Positions 35,051 to 45,521 of a DNA stretch of 64,000 nucleotides are shown in pieces. Source of the DNA: Omphalotus guepiniiformis (Eukaryota; Basidiomycota; Agaricomycetes; Agaricales; Omphalotaceae). The position numbers and the translations under genes are program-made. Location: assembly GCA_028554645.1 (NCBI GenBank), contig JAQOOI010000014.1, positions 62,001 through 126,000 of the forward strand, given 5' to 3'. The stretch's first letter is position 1; the number at the start of each line of letters is the position of its first letter. The notes under the pieces were generated by a model, which saw only the letters and a program-made list of their open reading frames with translations, was not told where the DNA came from and did not search any database.

Positions 35051-36292
35051 ACGAGGATTTTCGCGAGAGAAGTACTAGTATGTGATATATTTTTATATGA
35101 ATTGTATGATGGCGGTGTTTGTGCTATTGAAGGTATTTCAATTATAGACTACAAACCGACAAAACGTTGGTGACCATCTGGGCTCGCGCATTCGCAGTAG
35201 TCATTGAATCACGTCCACGGCGTTGTGACTCGTCAGGACCGTAGTGTGAGAACGGTGCCACTTCCTCAGAATCCGTCCTCAGGCCTCAGTCCTCAGTATG
35301 CATGTGCAGCCGAACCTCATCGACATCGATCATCGCTCAGCATCGTTTGCACCGAGCGTACCAATATTCTTCATTGTTGATAAAGCGCGCATCCTATCCT
35401 CAACTCGCCTTCCGACGATCAATGACCGGAATTCACTATGCGATTCTGTCTGTGCCTCAAGGTGGACGTGATGATTTGACGAAAATAGCGGACAGGATGG
35501 GAGGATATCCATAATCCCAGCAAGGTGATGCGAGGCGTTTATTATTTTGACGATTTTGTTTTAGGCGAGGGTAAGAGCGTTTGTTGTATAGTACTCTGTT
35601 ATCCTTTTCCGTGTTAACTTGACGAGTACTACAGGCTCTGTGTAATCCGGATGTTCACAAAAAGTACTAACGATCACCTTTACGACTCGAACGAGATCCT
35701 GTCAATTTCCCTGTTTGTGCTATACCTTTCCGGTGCTGGGGTGCACTAGTGGGAAGATGCAGCAGGAGAGAGGATCGGCAGCACTTTGAAGGTCCTGTCT
35801 GCATCGCAGTTGCCCTGACATCATGGCCGTCTTCCACGCATCGCACGACCTTCAGCCGGCGCCGTACCTCGAACTCAAAAGATCCCTCATATGAACCACA
35901 CTGTATGCGCCATCAAACGCCCCTAGAACTACTTCGTCTAGCCGTGGACTAACAAGGAGGCGTTCTCGAGGGAGATATTGGATGGGATAGGTGCTACCGT
36001 GCTGGATATTTTGTGAATTGTATGATCATTGATATCGGTGTCTGTAGGCTTGAATCTATTGAATGTTACTAAATGTTCTATATTATAGACTACAACATGA
36101 CGGTGGCCATCTGATCAATGTATGCAGAATGTATGTGCACGCCGGACGTCCTACGCGTGAGGACACGGCGGTGACAACGTCAGTGAGTCGATTTCCCCCT
36201 TTCCTATAATGACGTCAAAGCGTCATTCAAGCTCGTGGGAAGCACCCGTTCTAACTCATATAAAGTGCTCGTTTGATGCCCAACGATATACC
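35051..36292. repeat. Non-coding patchwork of duplicated flank pieces
   Basis: Two versions of a WrbA 3'-flank segment (landmarks GAATTGTATGAT, GGTGTTTGTG and TTATAGACTACAA, followed by GGTGACCATCTG or GGTGGCCATCTG) lie at about 35095-35190 and 36010-36120. Similar segments follow WrbA copies B (about 54600-54700) and C (about 42775-42850). Between them, 35740-35990 matches part of 54815-55020 (CACTGTATGCGCCATCAAACGC and TTCTCGAGGGAGATATTG) and, in one short part, the end of the HNH gene (GGATCGGCAGCACTT). No gene is supported. Confidence 0.7.
36259..36264 (+). promoter_or_regulatory. TATA-like box before HNH copy 2
   Basis: TATAAA lies 29 bases before the ATG at 36293. The spacing is unusually short for a promoter plus leader, so the transcription start would be close to the start codon. 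Confidence 0.4.
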
Positions 36293-37563
36293 ATGGCACC
36301 TCTTCCTCCAAACCCTTATCCTTCTTCTGCGGGAGCGCTGCAGTATATTCTTCACCAAGCGTACCAGCAATGTCTATTGTTCGAAGAAGCCTATATTGAT
36401 ACGGATAAAGTCTTTCTGGCACGCACTCTGGGCTATCTAATCCTCAATGCGCCTTCCGACAATGGACGATTAGTAATTGCTCGTGAGATCCTGTCTGTAC
36501 CTCAAGGCGCGTACGATACGCTAGCGGGGCTAGCAAACTTCTGGATTGACCGATTGATCCGCTGCTGTAAGCCATATTTTGTTTGAAGTCGTAACTACGT
36601 ACTAATCCGTTATAGTCAAGTCGGCAAAGGGCCCTACACCTCTACCCTCTTTACATCCCTCGCGGCCATCCTTTGACGGTAGCCAGCGTATGCTCGATGA
36701 TCTTCTTCAACAGCCTCCTGGTCGTGGAACGTTCAAACAGAAGGTGTGTATCATCTTAATTGAATGTTTATTGAGAATGAACATAGGATACAGGCTCTTG
36801 TCAGTGATCAGTACATATGAGTACTTACAGGTGTTGCTGATTTGAATAGCTTTAAACACGTCCCGAGTGTGGCTCAAAGACGCAGCACCGCTGTTGGAGC
36901 AACGCAAGCCGCCCATATCCTTCCGGCGAGTTTAAACGAAAACATCGACAATCCTAAGAAGGTTTTTATGTCCTATCCTGCCATTCGCGGTATGCATTCT
37001 GACATACCTCTTAGCGTGAATGGACGACATCAGATCGGTTTGCAGGCATTGATGTTAAGCAAGAATTAAACGGGGTCGATATTCATAATCTTAGCAATAT
37101 TATGACGCTGTGCAACTCAGAGCATGCACTATTTGATAATTTGGACATTTGGTTGGAGGCAACGGTGAATGTTTATTGCACTTGTTAATCAAGAAGATAT
37201 ACTGATATGCTAACTTGCTTCCAGGGTCAACCAAATGAGTACAAGGTGTGCGCACCGCATGCTTTGTATATTTATCGATGCTCCCCGACAATCACATTTA
37301 CGACTACGGATCCTATCAATTATCCTGTTCCTTCTCCCCGGTATCTCGCTATTCATGCCGCTACTGCAGTTGTATCACACCTCTCCGGTGCCGGGGAGTA
37401 TATTGATAAGATAGATAGGGAAAGGGAGCTTGGCACTGTCCTAGCGTCTGATGGTGGATCGGCAGCACTTCTGGAACAACTCTTATTCCCGTTCCAATCA
37501 GACCAGTTTTCACAATCATCTCCCGCACCTGCCGACCTAGATGTCATCATGATCAGTGTTTAA
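36293..37563 (+). pseudogene. HNH_2-type nuclease protein, copy 2, stop codon at the HNH cysteine
   Basis: A paralogue of the genes at 7957 and 38436, starting MAPLPPNPYPSSAG. All exon joins match copy 3, and every exon is otherwise open: LGYLILNAPSDNGR, HPSRPSFDGSQRMLDDLLQQ, HILPASLNEN, ELNGVDIHNLSNIMTLCNSE and YLAIHAATAVVSHLSGAGEY, ending DLDVIMISV. The single lesion is TGA at 36818-36820 within ALVSDQYI-stop-VLTG, aligned with the conserved Cys of DQYKCILSG (copy 1) and DQYRCILSG (copy 3). A downstream splice acceptor that would skip the stop (ending at 36830) puts the next exon out of frame. Without readthrough the protein would lack the whole nuclease domain. Confidence 0.85.
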
Positions 37564-38435
37564 TATCGTATTGTACTGTTGATGAATTGTTTGTAGCTCG
37601 TAGAATTATGTTCAGCTTATATTCGAGGAAATGTATTAATGCGTTTCAAACAGGCTGACGCGAAATCTTCTTTCGAGAGTAGGAGGTGGAGGAGGAGGAA
37701 TATTTTGACCGGCTTGGGCTGAAATATTGTCTTCCTTTCCTTCCGAGAAGTAAAGCTTATGAGTAACAAACAGACGGCTGAGTCATCTCACTCACCGTCG
37801 TGTTTACAAGCAGTGTCAACCAATCATCTTTTCGATGACTCGAAGTCTGCTAACTATCCGCTAGCTATCGACGAATGCGCCGCGCAATCTGCGTGTAACA
37901 CGTTGAAGAATGAAACTTGTGTTTCGGATTTGAGACACGAGTTAAACTAGATGAACTGAGGTATTGATCAATCGAGGGCTGGTATGTGGATCGACTACGA
38001 CGATTTGCAGGTTTGGTCCACCGATGAGGCGAGGAATATATATAGTTTTCAAAATGGAAGACTTACACCAACCACACCCATCCTATCTTTCCATTCAATC
38101 TCTCCCTCAACATTCATATGTTCAACACTCGCCCAGAGTAGTTTGAGACGTTGTGGCAGCTCTTATCTTCTCGCAAGCACTTCCAGCCAAAAGCACGTAA
38201 ACGTGTTAGATTAAGTGTGTTCTTGGTGTGTACTCGCCTTAGTTGCCTATACTATGCTGACTAATAAAGACCCAGCCAAACACCTCCAATCCTCCTACGC
38301 ATTACGATGCAAAAAAAACAATTCAGAGTATTAGAATGCCATATCAGGCTGATGACTATTTCGAGGAGATGGAGGGGCAGACAGGATGACGACGACGATA
38401 GTACAACTGAAAATTTATAGATTGCTGACAAAATA
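37564..38435. other. Spacer between two convergent HNH copies; no supported gene
   Basis: Short frames are present (for example at 37759 and 37984) but none has recognisable features. A GGA-rich stretch is at about 37680 and an A-rich run at about 38310. Confidence 0.5.
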
Positions 38436-39675
38436 TCATGTCGACCGGGACACTGACAGAAATGATGATAAAAGATGTTCTAATAGCGGTGCCGATCTTC
38501 CGTCTGATGCAAGAACAGTACTTAAATCCTTCTCCCTCTCCATTTTAGAAATATAATTTCCGGCACCGGAAAGTTGCGATACAACCGCAATGGCAGCGTG
38601 TATAGCGAGATACCGGGGAGAAGGAACAGGATAATTGATAGGATCCGTAGTCGTAAATGTGATTGTCAGTGGGTATCGATTGATTAATAAAGGGTGCAGT
38701 GCGCAAACTCTGTACTCATTGAGTTCACCCTGAAAGCAGAATGGACAGTTAGTTTTTTTCGACACGAACAAGTGCAATGAACTCTTACCGTTGCCTGGAA
38801 CCAAATATCCAAATTCGCAAATGCTTCATGCTCCGTAGGGCACATCGTCATCACATTGCTGAGATTGTGAATATCCACCCCATTCAATTCTTGCATTACA
38901 CCGATGCCTGCAAATCGATCCAGAATTGCACAAACAGACATGGTCCACTCATGCTGGAAATATGTTAGCATCCATCCCATGAAGGACAGAAAAGGGGAAA
39001 AGAACCTTCTTAGAATCGTCGAAATTCTCGTTCAAGCACTCCGGGATTATATGTACAAGCTGCGTAATTCCAAGAGCTGTATTATGTCTTTGAGCAACAC
39101 TGGGAATTTTCCGAAAGCTAGTCGAATCAGTGGCTCCACTAAGGATACATCTGTACTGGTCACGGACAAGAGCCTGCGTGCAATGTTCATTGAAGACAAA
39201 CGTTCAATCAAGATGATACGCACCTTCTGCTTGGCCGTTCCATGACAAGCAGGCTTTCGGAGTAATTCATCGAAAGCGCGCTGACTTCCGTCGAAAGACG
39301 TTCGCGAGAGCGACAAAGGAGGGTACCACTCAGTTGACGACCTGACTACCAACCATAAGTACGCAGATCCAAACTCAACTTACAGACAAGACATTGCTTA
39401 CAACAACACAATAGCCCATACATCCAATACTCCGCTATTTCCGCCAGCTTTTCATATGCACCTTGAGGTACAGACAAGATCTCCCGAGTGACTTCTGACC
39501 GTCCATTGTTGGATGGCGCATTGAGGATAAGATACCCTAGGACACGCGGCAAAAAGACTTTATCCGTATCATTGAAACTTTGTTCGAATAAGAGACACTC
39601 GTTGTATGCTCGGTGCCAAAGCGACTGAGGTTCAACCACAGAAGCAGGATATGGATTCTGAGGGAGTGGTGACAT
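38436..39675 (-). CDS. HNH_2-type nuclease domain protein, copy 3 (intact)
   Basis: Five exons, all joined by GT-AG introns in frame. The start MSPLPQNPYPASV is followed by VFLPRVLGYLILNAPSNNGR and EILSVPQGAYEKLAEIAEYW, then RTSFDGSQRAFDELL. Exon 3 (about 39010-39180) reads ALVRDQYRCILSGATDSTSF and later QLVHIIPECLNENFDDS, giving the HNH_2 Cys and His that copy 2 has lost in part. The next exon carries HEWTMSVCAILDRFAGIGV, QELNGVDIHNLSNVMTMCPT and then EHEAFANLDIWFQAT, and the last exon NEYRVCALHPLLINRYPL and YLAIHAAIAVVSQLSGAGNY. It faces copy 2 tail to tail across 0.9 kb, so the pair probably arose by inverted duplication. The natural substrate is unknown. Confidence 0.75.
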
Positions 39676-41192
39676 TTTGAGAACCTTGATGGTGCGTAGT
39701 GAGAAAATGATCTCGAGTTTTCTGCGTTACACGTTTTCTCAAGAAGGAGAGGTGTGGAGTGAAGTGGTGGAGGCGGCTGTGTCATTAAAGACCCCTGATT
39801 ATATTCCCACATGTACAGACCCTGGTGCGGACCAGAAATGCGGGAGGGGGGGGGTCGTGCGAATTCTTCGTAGCCGCACTCGGCACTCGGACGGCAAACC
39901 GGCTCGATTGATCATGATCAAATACATAAGCGACGCGCGTCGCTCTCATTCTAACTTTCTAAGTACCAATCCTTTGCCTGTACACTACTTACATAGAAAT
40001 ATAATCTATTCTTCTCTATGTCTCTTGGATCCCTCTTAGTCGTGTTGAGTTATTGTGATTGATTGTCCCCTTTTCACTCCTTGTTTCACTTCCTCTTATA
40101 GCGCAGAAAAAATGGACCGTTGCCAAGTGACACAAAAGCTAAAGAATTATAATGTGTATAGGAACTGTAGCATTGCCTGGGACGTTGGAGTAAAATACAA
40201 AGCATACTCGTAGCTATATACTACGATGAAACTAGAAAACTCAAAGCCACGGGATGCGGAAGACGTTCCCCGGCCGTTGAGACCACTTCTACGGGCAATC
40301 TTTGGGCAATCTAGCAAGACACAACCGACGACGATGAGCGGAAGAATAATAACCCGCAGGCGCTGGAATATGAAGCACTACACAACACGAATCTTGGTCG
40401 GGAGGATTTGCAAACGGATTCGACTCGGAAGAGACTGAACACGAGCAAGTTTACCTGGATTCTGCTAAAGCAAGTACAAATCGCTCACTATCACCTTACG
40501 CCAATACGGTGTCTCGCGGCTGTAGGGTAGCAGAAAAGGGGGAGGCACTTCGATAGCCCAGATCAAAAGGGGAGAAAAAGAGCACGCACGCACTGGGACC
40601 AAGTCAACCGTGACCGACATCGTAGAAAGATTCTGCTATGCTTCCAACAGCCACGCCAAAACAAAATCCTATAGAGTGATCCGTCCTGACTCCCTTGAAA
40701 CGCTCATCAAGTCAAGGGAAAATCACATCACAACTGCGAACCTCTCGGTGCTCGGAGCCGGAAACAATGAAATAGTACCGCAGTCGCCTAGCTGAGCCTA
40801 ACCCGCACAAGGAACTTTCGAACGTCAGCGCTTCAGCTACGAGTAAGGGTGAGAGTGCGTAGGCAACTCACCTAGTCGTTCACGGACCACTGCCTAAACT
40901 CATTCACTGCAATTATCCATCTTGAGAGGCAGTCTCGTTCTCAGTTCAGTTCTTCACCGTTACAGATCGTGCGATGAATTAATTATACAGGGTGGCCCGT
41001 GGCCGTAGCTTGCACTGGAAAGCTATGAGAAAGAAGAAGATTTTCGTAACACACCGGAAAGAGACACGTATAAGTAGAAACCCTGTAAACGTTTTGTGAG
41101 AAATAGACGCGCAATCGCAAGCTAAAAAGAGCAATCGGCTTTCGGCTAAATCCGCACCCTTCCTAAATCAACTGCAAACATCTGAATCATCC
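39676..41192. other. No supported gene
   Basis: Upstream region of HNH copy 3 and of the MAPR gene. Reading frames at 39677-40039, 40226-40438 and 40610-40795 have no recognisable motifs. A G run of about 9 bases occurs near 39846. Confidence 0.5.
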
Positions 41193-41884
41193 ATGGTCAT
41201 CCAATACATCCAATACTCTGCTCTCATTCTTCTTCCTCTCGCATACCTCTTACATCGTAGAGGTTATTTCTCTTCTTCTTCTTCTCTTCCTCCTACGACA
41301 ACGACGACTGTTTCGACTTCACAAGGAGACGCAAGCAAGGAGAATAGTACGACAAAGACGATTATGCAGCCAGCAAGGACGGATCTTTCACCTCCAAAGG
41401 ATGACCCATACACGTTAGAAGAACTTCAAGCGTACGATGGGTCTGATCCTTCCAAGCCCATATACGTGTCTATCAAAGGTAGAAAAAAAAAACCGTAACC
41501 CCACTTCCACTCTATTCCCATTTACCCGTCCCTACTAGGCACAGTATTCGACGTAACACACAAAAAAGACGTCTACGGTCCAGGAAAATCCTACAGTATA
41601 TTCGCAGGCAAAGACGGGTCAAAGGGACTTGGGATGAGTAGTCTGAAAGCTGAACATGCTATACCGGATTATAGTCAGCTTGATGAGAAGGATAGGAAGA
41701 CTTTGGATGATTGGCATGAGTTTTTCTTGTGCGTAGCGCTTCGTTTCTCGAGTTGTCGGTTATGCGTTTACTGAATGGGTTTGTGAATAGGAAACGGTAT
41801 AATGTCGTTGGGAGAGTGACGGATTTACCTGCTGCTGTTGCTGGGAATGAGGTTAGGGATAGGCCGCAGCAGAGCGCTTTGTGA
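41193..41884 (+). CDS. MAPR/Dap1-type cytochrome b5-like heme-binding protein (intact copy)
   Basis: Three exons (41193-41478, 41539-41728, 41791-41884) give 189 residues. An N-terminal membrane anchor (IQYSALILLPLAYLLHRRGY) is followed by a Ser/Thr-rich linker and a cytochrome b5-like heme/steroid-binding domain. The domain reads YTLEELQAYDGSDPSKPIYV, SIKGTVFDVTHKKDVYGPGK, then SYSIFAGKDGSKGLGMSSLK, KTLDDWHEFFLKRYNVVGRV. The tyrosines of DVYGPGKSYSIFAG are where MAPR proteins bind heme. Family members (yeast Dap1, PGRMC1) sit in the ER membrane and assist cytochrome P450 steps of sterol synthesis; that role is carried over from the family. A broken second copy lies at 50403. Confidence 0.85.
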
Positions 41885-42199
41885 TACCGATACCGATACC
41901 TCGGTCGGTGAGGGTGGTTATTTATCTATGGTTCGTCTCGTATTTGTGTCTTGCAACTCAGTGAGGCTTATTCGTCTCGTCTTTAGACACTTTTTCTTTC
42001 GCGTCGACCCTCGTCTCAATCTTCTGTCTGTCTCACGCAATTATGAATCCGTGAGATGTATCGTGTATATTACATCCTCGCCACCCAATCAGAATTTATA
42101 CATTCGGAATTCCTTAGAATGTCATTGGCTCGAATCTCGCATCTGATATATGAAACTCGTGCGTGAGCAACGCAGATGTAATAATACACCACTTCCTCC

Positions 42200-42290
42200 T
42201 TTCAACGAAACAAACGAAACACCCTCTTAAACAACCTCACCATCGCCACTAACGCATTCCTTTCAGTACTCAGCGCCAGCCTCAGCCTCT
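42200..42290 (-). pseudogene. Scrap of the tannase 3' end
   Basis: About 90 bases match the region 51390-51480 inside the 3' exon of the intact tannase (shared CTCACCATCGCCACTAACRCA-type run followed by TTCCTTTCAG and ACTCAGC). The match ends abruptly, and WrbA exon sequence begins some 50 bases later. No coding capacity remains. Confidence 0.8.
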
Positions 42291-42334
42291 GTTTTTATTT
42301 TGGTTTCTTACACGAAGGATCTTTCTTTTTTAAA

Positions 42335-42740
42335 TATTTCAAGGCGTTTTGGGATACAACTGGCAAACTCTGGACAACCGGAAGTCTCGCAGGCAAATAC
42401 GTCAGTGCATTCGTTTCTACTGCCTTTCCCCGTGGAAGTCAAGAAGCGACTGTGATTGCGTTGTCGACGTTTACACATTATGGGATGGTTTTTGTGCCTT
42501 TGGGATATTCGAAGACGTTTGGTCAGCTTACGAATCTTAATGAGGTTCATGGTGGTAAGTCTTGGTATGGTGATCATCCTATCGGATCTGGTCTGATGAT
42601 TCTTGATGATTTTCGGTTCAGGATCGCCTTGGGGTGCGGGAATTGCTGGTGCGACTGGAGCTCGTCAACCTATTCGAACTTGAAGTTGCTACGGTGCAGG
42701 GTACACTTTATAACACGGTTTCCAAGGTGAGGTCTTAAAC
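42335..42740 (+). pseudogene. 5'-truncated WrbA-like quinone oxidoreductase, copy C
   Basis: Starts inside the family's fourth exon: after a foreign lead-in the sequence reads FWDTTGKLWTTGSLAGKYVS and AFVSTAFPRGSQEATVIALS, then TFTHYGMVFVPLGYSKTFGQ. The last intron, with a normal TTCAG acceptor, is followed by SPWGAGIAGATGARQP, where a small deletion shifts the frame and gives a stop. The first three exons, with the flavin phosphate-binding loop, are absent. The 3'-flank repeat also seen after copies A and B follows at about 42775. Confidence 0.85.
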
Positions 42741-43098
42741 GAGGAGAGGATCTCAAGAGAATATGTGAATGTTTTTTTGTGAATTGTATGATCGTGGTGT
42801 TTGTGCTTTTAAAGGTAATTCGATTATAGACTCCAAAGCCATCTGATCTATGCGAATCGATGATGTCTGCGTATGCGTGAGTTAGACGTCGTGAGTTCTT
42901 GTTAGGGGCGAGCGACGTTCTCAGAAGTTTGTAATGGAGCATAGTACCTGTTCATCATCATGATGCAAGTACTAGTACTGCGGTCAACAGAATCTACTCC
43001 TTGGCACTTACAGCTGCTGCGAATGAGGTTGGCTTAATCTAGGTAAACGCTCTGTTTAGCTCTCGCATTTCTCATGTGTCTGAACAGAATTTGTGTAG

Positions 43099-43278
43099 GA
43101 TGAAGTTCTCCGCATCGGCGTTATTCCCAAGGAAATTTTGGATGCGCTCAGGAATAAGTTACTTGACCAGCTGGCTGAGACTGCGATGCATAATGTGATG
43201 AAGTATACTCGGTCAGACCCTGAAGAAGATTATATGACACTCGATCCCGGCACGATTGAGATGTTGCGAGAGTTTTAA
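43099..43278 (+). pseudogene. Orphan 3' exon of an unidentified gene
   Basis: A 59-codon open stretch preceded by a splice-acceptor-like TTGTGTAG reads DEVLRIGVIPKEILDALRNK, LLDQLAETAMHNVMKYTRSD and PEEDYMTLDPGTIEMLREF, then TAA. Composition and helical pattern look like real protein, but no upstream exon or start can be joined. It may be a leftover of a larger gene moved here by duplication. Confidence 0.4.
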
Positions 43279-43569
43279 TGATCGTAATGCTGATTCCTCT
43301 CAACTATAGCATACCAGAAGTACTTGAAGGAGGAGAGGTGCGGGAACCCTCAATTTCTTCGATGGACACAAGGACTCGTCAAGGATGATCGATGAACGTT
43401 TGAGTTTACCAGCTGTATACTCCTTATTTAGCATCGTGACCCCTTCCTAATGCTCAGTCTTCTCCTCCATCACCTCATTGCAGTGACTCATAACCGCCAC
43501 CTCTTCTTCAAACGATACCTCACCCTCTTCCCCATCACGACTCGATCCCGCCACACGCTCCCTATATCA

Positions 43570-45471
43570 TTTCCACCAAGCGGTTTTGTTGCACCGCGAA
43601 TTTTATTGTCAAAGCACATACCTTCCTTCGAGAACCCGTCGGAACCGTTCGCGTTTGCGCAAATAGCGTATGATTTTAACGACCCAATGCAACATATGTT
43701 ATCACCCCGAAAACCGCGAAAGATAATCGCGAAAACCACTAGTATTGACCGGTGAACCTTTCGATTCACGACTTTGCAAAGGGTATGAGACTAGAACGTC
43801 TCAGTATGTATAGATTTCTTGTTTTTGCGCGATATGCTGAGGGTATGTAAGTGACAGAATGGAACACCGGTGACCCATCCTCGAGCTTTTCGCCAAATCT
43901 TTTTCGGTCGAATAAAAGGACCGACGTTGTATTCTGTTATACATCTACATAGTCCGCTGTCCGCTGATACGGGAATGGAGTCATCACCTCAAATCGAGAA
44001 GATGAAATCACCAACTCACCAAAGTACACTAGCGCCTCTGGCACTAAACGCCGAGTGTGGGACCGGAACCAGCGCATACATAGATGGAGGAGCCTCATAT
44101 CAAGGAGCAACTTTAGGCTAGCCCAGAACGAGCCTTAACGACCTCATTACAGTGAGCGCCACACAAAATGTATACAGTAAGTATGTGTGTAAATCCAAGT
44201 TCTGAAAATAACTAGGTGTATAGTACGTACCTTGATGAGTACAAACGAGTCATGCTTTCGTCATAGGTCCTAGATTGCAGCATCGTTTTGTTTCCAGTTC
44301 CTGTGGCGTAAGATGGCGGGGTAGAGAGTATTGAGAGGTCGATGTAGGGATTGATATAGGAAGCCCATCTCCGACTCGATGAAGGGCGGTAAAGTTGCAG
44401 ATGTGAAAGTTTGAACCCTCATAAACCCCACCCCGTCTTGAGTGGAAGTTAAACTACATAGCTTTGATCGCGGCTTTCCTTCGTTATTGATAGATCATTC
44501 GAATTTGCGGTATCGCCTCATAGGTTTCTTATGTCAAAAGTATAAGCACTCCACGATGACGATACAAAGAATGATGCGCCTACGGAAATGAATGTACCTA
44601 GTATACCCCATTGCGAGCTAAGTGACCCCTCGGACTCGCACCAGCGTAGATTGTTGTCCGGTACGGGAAATAACCACCGTGAAGGAGCTGGGAAGGCAGT
44701 GTAAGCGTAGACATGTAGCTCCGTGTTATGACGTGCGTGCGACATATCAGAGCGGGCAGCGCTTCGGTGCGACGGGGATGGAGGAACCAGCGGAGAGTTC
44801 AGGTCGGAAATGATCAATGATTAACGACTTCCTCGTCCTCGTCCGGCTGTCAAGGATCACAGAGACAAGAAAGAATGGAACCAAGCACAAGCATTCGAGC
44901 TGGCACCTCCTCAGACAGGCAAGCAATGGTTTTACGCAACGAAAACAAAACACTGGTTGAGTTGAGATCATATCACTCGCGTTGACAGAATCCATTGAAT
45001 TGAACAACTTGAAAGCGGGAACGGAACTTGAAAATGTCATCGACATCACTAGCGGTCCCTAAGCTTGAACTTGTTAGGCTATCCATACCACTAAGTAAGT
45101 TAGAGTAAACTGTTCTGAAACCGATCACATACTAATAGGCGCAACATTTGCCGTATCACGCAGGATTCTTGAACGCGATTTTTATCAGCTAGAACCACTG
45201 AGAGAATGAAAGCTACAGGAATATCGATAAGGCCTGAGATTATTGAGCTCTCTTGTTTCAGAATACATCTCTTGAAAGCGCGGTGGAAAGGGCGGAAAGG
45301 GAGGTTGCAGCCTGGGAGAAATCCAAGCAGGGAGAACGAGCTTTGGCGGGGTTTGTTTGAACATGTTTACGAAATCCTCTACGGGCCACTTTGACCATGT
45401 CTCATCCCCATAATCACCTTCAAGACACCGCTCCGTTGTTGAAGGGATGATTTAATTTCTTTTGGGCCAGC
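43570..45471. other. Non-coding upstream part of the right inverted arm
   Basis: Short frames at 43870-44121 and 44518-44817 have counterparts of different frame or length in the left arm, which argues against coding. Nothing else is recognised before the oxidase promoter. Confidence 0.5.
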
Positions 45472-45487
45472 TATAAATGCCTATAAA
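45472..45487 (+). promoter_or_regulatory. Two TATA-like boxes before the FAD oxidase
   Basis: TATAAA occurs at 45472-45477 and again at 45482-45487, inside a 10-base duplication (CTATAAATGC twice), 35-50 bases before the ATG at 45522. The left arm has only a diverged single version (TTATGCATTTACGG on the plus strand near 15390). Confidence 0.5.
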
Positions 45488-45521
45488 TGCATAGCCAAGA
45501 TGACCCCTTCTACGTACCGCA

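Larger units (their letters stand above)
41193..42740 (+). repeat. MAPR-tannase-WrbA block, internally deleted copy (partner 50400-54566)
   Basis: The order MAPR (+), tannase tail (-), WrbA (+) is the same as at 50.4-54.6 kb, in the same orientation. Here the whole tannase except a 3' scrap, and the first half of WrbA, are missing. The junction lies near 42290-42340. Intergenic landmarks after MAPR (GATACCGATACCGATACCTC, GTCTCGTATTTGT) are shared by both blocks. Confidence 0.85.

Noticed and set aside
36811..36830. A 20-base GT...AG span that would remove the TGA in HNH copy 2
   Set aside because: Far too short for a spliceosomal intron. The alternative longer splice to the same acceptor puts the next exon out of frame with an immediate stop.
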